A DNA stretch of 64,000 nucleotides from Proales similis. Taxonomy: Eukaryota > Rotifera > Eurotatoria > Ploima > Proalidae. Under the pieces are notes generated by a model that searched no databases, was not told where the DNA came from, and saw only the letters and a program-made list of their open reading frames with translations. Below are positions 56,564-64,000 of this stretch, in pieces. Positions within the stretch are counted from its first letter, which is position 1; every line of letters starts with the position of its first letter. The stretch spans positions 1,798,001 through 1,862,000 of the forward strand of contig JAGVRJ010000004.1 of assembly GCA_019059635.1 (NCBI GenBank), read 5' to 3'. The position numbers were made by a program, and so were the translations under genes.

Positions 56564-57913
56564 CTACCACCGATCCCTGGTTGATTTGCTTGATTTTACG
56601 ACGAGAAACTGAATAAGCGAGAAGAAGAAGATGGTTTGATCAACACTTTGGCTACCTTGACCAATTTGGCTTGCAGTTCGTCTTCAATGCGTCTTATGTC
56701 TTGCATGTTGAGACCGTACCACTGGTCCATCCAGCAGAACATTTGTCGGTGAAATTTTTGGAACAAACGCCTTTCCATCTTTTAAATTCGCAATAAATAA
56801 AGAGCGCTTATCTTCACAAAGTGATTGAACTTGTTAGACAGCCGCTTACGTTCTGAATGTATTTTTCCACTCGGCCTTGCAAGCCGAACCACTTGAACTC
56901 GCAGGTAACCAGTTTGTAGCAGCACATCATCGGACGACTGGTCGATCGCCAGTTGGGCTCCAGGGGACCTCGGCCAGTTTTCACCGACTTGAATTTGCTC
57001 GGATCCTCTTCCGCTTTGTAGTCCTTTTATATTGCAATTTAGACAAACAAGAAACCGATTTTAAGACTTGGAAAAGTTTGTTTTCCGTCGGCAAAAGAGC
57101 TTACCGCGGGCGAGAGTTTATCGTTGACAATGTCTACGTAAACCACTTCACGCTTTTTCAACTTTTCCGGGGGCAAGTCGAAAGGCTGCGAGCGAGCACG
57201 ATTGATTTGATCAGGTTATTAAGGTGAAACAATACGGTCTGAGTGGCCTACGTTTTCCGTTTGTCCGTTATCGTCCAGGTGAAGACTCTCGAGTTTGATG
57301 TAAAAGTTGTCTTTCATGTAGCCAGGATTCTTTCAGTTTGCCAGAATGTGAGATATGAATCTGAATGAAGCTGAAACAACAGCTTACGCTTATGACTGTG
57401 CGGCAATAGGGATAGGCGTTCCAGGCTTCTTCGTGCAGCTCGAGTGCACCCTTCGATACTAGTCTACGCACCCACCAAGGCACCTTGCTGGAGAAGAGTG
57501 AATAAGCGTTGGCCTGGCACTCAGGCAATCACAGTGGGCTCGGCAATTGATACCTTTCCAGCTTGTAAATTTTGTAGGTATATTGTCCCGAGCTATAGTT
57601 CTTGAACAGGTCAGTCTTGCCTGCGAACGGCTCGTTCTTCTCTACCAATATGCCCTCGCCGCCGCCTGTGTTCTCTTCACTGCATTTGGCCACAGACCAG
57701 AGCAGAGCAATTTGATACTTGAAAATGCCGAAATTAGTTTGTCGAGATGTAACAGCGCGAGCATTAAAGTGTTCAATTAGAGAGAGAGAGAGAGAACACA
57801 CTCACCTCCTCGACGTTCATAGGCATCATGATTCGGCTAGAGAATGAAAAGTCGGATGATTCAATACTTTAATTAGCGGGTTTAATTGGCACTCACAATT
57901 CCTTGACGATCAT
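56564..57913 (-). CDS. Phosphatidylinositol transfer protein, copy B
   Basis: Nine exons (57897..57913, 57806..57836, 57554..57717, 57388..57487, 57252..57329, 57105..57185, 56850..57023, 56656..56778, 56564..56608) give 270 residues. Blocks parallel copy [83 protein letters not shown] and [18 protein letters not shown]. The first seven exons have exactly the lengths of copy A (17, 31, 164, 100, 78, 81, 174 nt), so the pair arose by tandem duplication. The C-terminus differs: a 47-bp intron splits the last coding part, and the tail diverges. If that intron is retained, the frame continues for a further 20 residues or so to another stop. Both copies look functional. Confidence 0.94.
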
Positions 57914-59278
57914 CTTTCAGGGCCTGGCGTTCTCGTTTGAGTGGAAATTACGTGTCTAAAACAGATTTAAAATGTCCGAAATGCCTTCTTTGTTTGTCTG
58001 TCTGTGTACATGATTTCTGGTCTAGTTGTGCTTTAATGTGTATGCGAGAGTGTGTGTGAGTGTGGTAGAAAACTGATTTGGTCGTCGGCTCGCTTATCTC
58101 GGCCATGATTTAGTCAAGATTGGGAGGGCGGGCGAATAGAACGAAAAAGAGCCCACATTTGAGCACATACTTGACTAAACATATGAAATACTTTTGCCTG
58201 CTCTCCCTCTCTCTTCAATTTTTTCTTATGAGCGGCACACACACGCGCGCGCACAGCAAATTAGAGTCGGCTAAAATTGGCTTTCACAGGACGGCAAGCA
58301 ACATGCATGCAGAGAGCAGGAGCGTAAGCGAGCGAACGATTCAACGAGAAAATGCTGCATTGTTACCGACGTCGGCTGTTGCTGTATTAAAATGATGACG
58401 AAAGAAAATCATCATAATTCTCAATTCAAATTATGTGCAGCTTGCTTGTGCGCGCATGATGGCTGTACATATGATTATGAACAATTAGTCGAGTTTAAGT
58501 GTCTAAAGCATTTGAAACCAGAGTAACGATGACGATTACGTAAGTATTGGCTAACTTCACGGGTCAAAGACATGCCCGGCTGCGTCCCCGCCAACTTTGA
58601 TTGATTGATGCTATCTCTTAAGAGCGGCTGAACGCTTGAGCGGCCGCCGCCCTATTTTAAAAGGACACGCACGCTAAACTTATGTTTGGCTCGACACAAA
58701 GCCCATTGACTTGAGCAAGCACCTCGTGGCAATTTTTGCCTACTCTGCTACTCTTGCTACTTGCCCTTGTTCTTGCACAACCTTTTTCCCAGCCTATTGG
58801 CTGCCGGTAGTTGCCAATCGGTCTAGCTCTCGTGCTAGGCAACCTATTCCACAACCCACACTACGCCCGAGCACAATCCAACGGAATCAAGACTCAAATT
58901 TAAATGCCGCTTTATTTTCATTATTCATTCATAGGATTTCAAATTTATTTTTGCCGTTCCGGCCTTTTTTTTTCTCTTTTTTTTTACACAAACACACACT
59001 CACAGAAAATTATTCGTTAATTAAATAGAACATTCAAAGTAAGGGAATCAGGACTGCATAAGCGAACTGTTTGATTTCAGCGAAAAAAAAAGAAATAGAA
59101 GAATAAAATACAATTTGAAAATAAGGCATGAACCAACTGAGAGAAAAGCAAAGAGGATAAGGAGGAGAAGGAGGATGAACAGGAGGAGGATAATAAACAG
59201 GAGATGGATGAAGAACGAGAAGGAAGCAAATTTCGGCACTTAATAAATATATTCAACGTGAATGCTAAAGCACCAGGC
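57914..59278. other. Intergenic spacer, ~1.4 kb
   Basis: This stretch lies upstream of PITP copy B and downstream of IQSEC (both minus). It is AT-rich with poly-T and CA runs near 58970-59000, and possible minus-strand AATAAA complements near 59108. No coding feature is supported. Confidence 0.55.
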
Positions 59279-62200
59279 TCAGATGTAACGTTTGATCATT
59301 TGACGCACTTTTTGGCCAGCCGCCGAGCTGATGGTCAGGTATTTGCGCGGCATTCGATTTTGCTCATAGAATCTGGCCGGCAGGTCGGTCTGCTCATTGT
59401 CTGCAAGTCCGTTCGCATTTCTGCAATTGAATTCTGTTGTGGCGGCCTCACTCGCTGGCCGGCCGATTAGTGAGCAGTCGATTGTCTGGTTCGGTGCTTT
59501 TAATTCACTTTTGCTCTGCTCGTGTTGTTTGTCATTTTCAAACTCGATCGACTCTAAACTTGCTCTAATTTGATCCTTCAAAACGAAACTTGTCAAATCG
59601 GTGACAACGGCGAGAAAAGACTAGCACAATAATCGAACATGTTCAATCAAGCATCTAACGGCTCATGCAATTAGTGGCGCAGGCGGGTAAAGTCAAGCAA
59701 GCGAAATGCAAAACCAGACATTCGACAGCTGCATTGAGTGTATTTCTTACTCGAAAATGGGAAAATCGAACGAGGACGGCCCGATTGGTTGCTGTTCGAG
59801 AATGTGGATGCTGAATCAACTACTTACCAGGTCGAACTGCACAGGCGGCTTGGAATTTGACTTTTCAAACTGGTAGTTTGGCTCGCCCAGAGGCGAACTG
59901 AGCGTAGACGAGCTGGAAACACTTTTTTGCTTGACTAGAGTTTCGTTCAAATAAATCGACGAATTGAATGGCAACGGCTGAAACAAGGACTTGAGGCGGC
60001 AGGCTGTCGAGCTGCTACGCACAGTGGACGCGTTGCTCGACGACAGCTTGGCCCTCGGCTCGCTTTCGTTCACTTGCGACAGTCGAGCAGAAGCTTGATT
60101 GTGAACATGAGCACGACAACGAGTGTTCCTAGCAGGATGGCCAGGCCCATTTGCCACATTGAGATCATCTTCACCGACCGAACTCGATTGATCCGATCGC
60201 TTGCCTGCTTTTAGCTTGTCACGCTCGGCTCTAATTCGGATTGCCTCTACTTCGTTCGTCTAGTTGCGAGAGAAGGAAAAATTGAGAAAAATTGACATGA
60301 CATGTCACTCGCAGCAATAATTATTTTTCCCTCATTCGGCTTCGGCTTAGTTCAAATAAGGTCGAGCGATGAGGCGGCATGTTACGCCAAGAGCAAACAA
60401 CTCGCTCTGAGCGTAGGTTAGCCTTTTCTTATCAGCCGGTCTCACTCTCCCCCTTCCATCTCCCTCCCTTTCTCTCACTCTTCTCCTCTCTTTTTTTTTC
60501 CTCTTTGTGTGTTTGCGTAATTTAAAGCAAATATTTGGCAAATGGAGGGGAAAAGTGCCGCGCAACGGCTCCAAACACGCATGTCAATGCGCTCTCAATT
60601 ATCCAGATGGGTCCGCGCAATGGGTGAAAATGCAGCTGAAGCGAGCAGCATGCTGGCACCAAACAGTTGAAAGGGAACAACGCAGTCCATATAGACATTG
60701 AAAGGGCAAAGGAAGAAGGGAAAATGGGGAGTCAGTGAGTGAGTGAGTGAGTGAGAGAGAGAGAGAACGGAGATGGCAAAGTGGAAACGGAAATTAAATG
60801 CTAGAAACAAAATTACTTCGCCAATGCATTCGGCCAGGTCGCGACAAAACAGCTGCTGATCACTTTCATTTCGTGCATTGAATGTAGCAAGCACTTTACG
60901 CTCCGGCATTCGAATGAGCCGTATGCCAAACTGGTAGTCTACAAATTGAATTGTTTAGAGTCAAGTAAAGGCAAGCGGTGAAATAGAACGAAACTCAGAC
61001 GAAATAAAGACACAAGACAGGCGAGCGCAGTCGAGTCATGAGGGAATCGGATAAGAGAGAGAGGGAGAGAGAAAAATTGGAAAAAGAGAAATCCAAAGAA
61101 AAGAGGAAGGATGGGAAGCACGAATGAGTAACATTGCGCTGCGCCTTCAAATTTTATCATCATCATCATGATTGTGGCTAAGCTATTTGATGCAATCGTC
61201 TTCTAGGAGCAGGCGGCGTGATTTTATCAAAGAACTTCTTTTTTTCTTTCTCTCACCCTTCTCTGGCAATAAATATCAGCGGCACGCAATTTTTATGGCA
61301 TCTCTCTCTGGCTGGTATACTAAACGCGTCCGCTGTTGGTGCCAATCAACAATAAATATTTGCAAGGCGGCGCGCAAGCCATAAAAATAAAGAAGCGAAT
61401 TGAAAGAGAGGCGATGAGAAGCGAAAGAATAGAGAGAGAGAGTGAGAGAGAAGGCGAGGAAATGTAAAATAAAATGAAAAAATAAATTTACGATTGGTCG
61501 TGAAGAGAACAACGCTCATGCTGTTGAGGGTGAGACTATACTTGAACGTATAGAGAGTGTGCTGCTTCTTCTTGGCGAGCACTTTGCTAACCTTAAAAGG
61601 CATCGTCATCATCAATCGGTTATGTTAGGGTATTTTAATAGACGAATTGAGAGGCACGATTGCGATTCGGGCTGCCTTCCTGACTGCTTGCAACTGGCTG
61701 CTCAGCAAGGCTGCATGTTCGAACCCGAGCTAAAGGGCAAATACGCCATACGATTTCGATTGGCCTAATCACAATCACGATGCTGGCTCAGATTATCCAA
61801 GTCGCTTGGAATGAGCCTCTTAGCTTTGGATGAAGCCAATCTGCAGGCGTCATCTGTCTGCTTGTTTCAAGCAGCGAGCTTACAGAGCCCAGACAGACAA
61901 GCAGCAGCAGCCACAGTCAATTGCCAAATCGCAATCGTGCTCGTCTAGTCACATTTCAACTTGTGTTTAATAAACAATAAATGCTTACAACAAGTAAATC
62001 GTTGAATAGGAAGCATTCGCGCTGATGTGAGTTGGCCTTCTCTTTTCTGGTCAAGTCTAATACTTCGTAGAGCTGAACCAGGCAAACAAGGCGTCTGTGC
62101 GGAAGCGCCAATGATCCCACCGATCGCTTTCCGTTGGTCATCAAGTTTCGCTCAAGCTCAAGCACTGTGCTCGTATGATCTTTGTTCGGCTTCAGTTCTT

Positions 62201-64000
62201 CTCTTTTTATCCTCTCATAGATCGCCTGTAAATAGGCACGATCAATGTCGTGGCCTCGATCGATGCCACGCACCATTTTCACAAACTGTTCCAGCTTCAT
62301 TTTGTCGCTTTGCTTCACGTTCGGGTTGTGTATGCTTGTGTTTAATAGAACAATCGCGTAGGCCAGCACCTGAACTCGTGAGTGAGGAGCGAGCACAGTG
62401 TGAAGATGAAAAAGCGGCAAACCTCGAGAGTTTCTTGCCCACCGTGCTCGAACAAGCGATCGCAGTCGGCTCGATTGCATTCAATGAAACGCTTAGAGAA
62501 TGTTCGCGTCAAATGCTCAATTTTCTGTGCTTCGCCCTTTCAAAATCAAATTCACGTGAGTCTTTGCCACCAGCGGCTGGGCAGCAGGACCTACCGGAAG
62601 ACGAAAGAAGCTCTGGAACTTTCGCAGGGCTTCGTCTGCACCCAGTCCGCTCAGGTCAATCAGCTTGGAGAACTCCCTTGGCGAAATTGAGCTGAAATTC
62701 GAGTCAGCTCGATTCAAAAAGCTGCTTACTCGAGCACTTGGTTGGCGAACTTGTCCTGCGTGTTGCTTATGTACTCGCCGATCATCTGCTTGCTCAAGCA
62801 GTTTCGGTTCATCAGAAATTTGGCCACAGATCGAGCATTGGCGTCGACGAATCGTTCGGCGATCAGGAAACGAAGACCTCGATCCGGCTTGCTACAAATC
62901 AAAACAAGATTTGAATAATTGTGTCGAATGGCGGCCGACTGTACATTGGCCAGACAGAAGCAACTCACCGATTGAACAAGTTCAGACCGACCAAATACTT
63001 GTGCTTGCTGAGCTCAATTTTCCTCTTCTTGACCGGCAGCGGGACGTCTGGCAGCGGTGGAAAGGGCTGCTCGTCTTGCTGACTACACTGTTCATCGTCT
63101 TCGATGCGCTCATAGTCGTCCCGGCTGACTTGGGTCATTGGCTTCTCACTGATTACTGTTTGATTGGCGATCAACTCAGCCTCGGCAATCTTGGCAGGCG
63201 AAATATCTTCGCCAGTCGAATCGGTGTCGTCCAAACTCTTGTAGTCACCGTTCACCGACACTTGCAGCTGATCGAACTGTCTGAGACAGAAATCGAGACT
63301 CGAGTCGGGCGACCAGGGCGACTGGTCGCTCTTGACATCTGACTGAAGAATTTGGTGGGCGCTCTCTGCTAAAGGGGGCGCTCGGGGAACTTTGAATTCA
63401 AAGCTGCGTCGATTCTTTGACTGACGCATTCGGAAGTAGTTCTGTCTCATTCTGTACTGTCGATAGGCGTTTTGAATGACACGTGCGGCTGCGCTCGCTT
63501 TCTCCTTTCCACCGTATCTACGCCCTAACAACTCGATCTGCTTCTCATAGAGATCTGTTGATAGCTCGTATCGACTCGAGACCGGCCCATCTGGCAAGAA
63601 CGATTCGGCAAGACGCTCTCTGCAACTGGCGTGCATAACTGTTGATTTGTTGCTTTTGAACGTTCGCCTGGACTCGGGCAATTCTCTGGTGTTCTCTACC
63701 ACTCTGGACGAGCTGAACGACTGGTTTATTGACTTTTGCCGATCGGGCCGATTTCCTGTCGGTCTGAATACTTCTCTTCGACTCTCGATTGTAGAGTCTG
63801 CTTGATTTGAGGGCGAGTCGGGCGACGACGAGGCAATCGACGAGTCGGGCGGCGTGAGTATGGTCTCGTTTGACTTGAACGCATTGCACGATGAGCGAGA
63901 CGAAGAGCAGCCGGACGAGACCGAGTCCTTTTTGCTCGTGCCTGTCGATTCGATTTGAGCAAATTGCGGCAGAATTTTTCGTATACTTTGCAAGGCCATC
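59279..64000 (-). CDS. IQSEC/BRAG-type Arf guanine-nucleotide exchange factor, 5' truncated
   Basis: Nine exons are visible: >64000..62969, 62891..62730, 62691..62595, 62536..62423, 62369..61989, 61591..61492, 60938..60817, 60259..59828, 59620..59279. An IQ motif (ARVIQNAYRQYRMRQ) lies at about 63450. The Sec7 domain follows: KPDRGLRFLIAERFV, KQMIGEYISNTQDKF, LRKFQSFFRLPGEAQKI with the catalytic Glu of GEAQ, VLAYAIVLLNTSIHNPNVK, and MVRGIDRGHDID. Then comes an atypical PH domain (LPHRRLVCLVQLYEV, HQRECFLFNDLLVVSKVL) and a Ser-rich tail. IQSEC proteins activate Arf6/Arf1 at the plasma membrane and synapse. The 5' exon runs off the window, and the last exon is inferred from phase only. Introns in the 3' half are longer (207-557 bp) than elsewhere. 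Confidence 0.93.
60733..60768. repeat. (GTGA)n/(GA)n simple repeat
   Basis: GTGA units grading into GAGAGA, within the 553-bp IQSEC intron 60939-61491's neighbour, the 557-bp intron 60260-60816. Confidence 0.9.

Overview
The window is animal nuclear DNA with very dense gene packing: about 26 protein-coding genes in 64 kb, interrupted by GT-AG introns that are mostly 47-81 bp, with several of only 27-41 bp. AATAAA signals follow most genes, and the gene set (polycystin-1, ZASP-type PDZ protein, RBFOX, tetraspanin, rhodopsin-like GPCR, IQSEC Arf-GEF, MOB3, PITP) is bilaterian. I cannot place the phylum; the gene density and intron size fit a small invertebrate with a compacted genome. I see no tRNA, rRNA, CRISPR, prokaryotic or viral features. 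Exon joins given here were worked out by hand from splice signals and reading phase. For every multi-exon gene that is complete in the window, the joined length is a whole number of codons.

Layout: 1-8651 (+) is most of a polycystin-1-like receptor/channel, truncated at the left edge. Then come a small lysine/glutamate-rich protein (-), a WD40 protein (-) and glucose-6-phosphate 1-epimerase (-). Two GPI-anchor genes follow on the plus strand, PIGZ (12.9-15.0 kb) and PIGQ (15.2-17.1 kb). A proline-rich protein with articulin/alveolin-like motifs (-) precedes the most unusual gene, an LRR-TRPA-like channel (19.4-23.0 kb, -). That gene carries one in-frame stop and a 36-bp minisatellite. SDE2 (-) and a C45/dcd1-type Ntn hydrolase (-) follow.

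27-42 kb: ZASP-like PDZ protein (+), LRRC14-like (-), GPCR (+), RSKR/SgK494 kinase (-), ADH class III (+), MOB3 (+), short MRNIP (+), tetraspanin (+). 42-54 kb: a probable neuropeptide precursor (+), RBFOX (+), a membrane-anchored serine-protease homologue lacking the catalytic serine (-), PPTC7-like phosphatase (+) and a mucin-like membrane protein (+). 54-58 kb: two tandem phosphatidylinositol transfer protein genes (-) with the same exon structure. 59.3-64 kb: the 3' part of an IQSEC Arf-GEF (-), truncated at the right edge.

Most neighbours are functionally unrelated housekeeping or signalling genes. Functional links are limited to the PIGZ-PIGQ pair (same pathway, same strand), the PITP duplication, and a set of membrane sensors (polycystin-1, LRR-TRPA-like channel, GPCR) that are not otherwise connected. 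The strongest candidates for something undescribed are the LRR-TRPA-like channel architecture and its stop codon, the neuropeptide precursor ending in FKWG, the proline-rich IIYEKWLPYK protein, and the very short introns.
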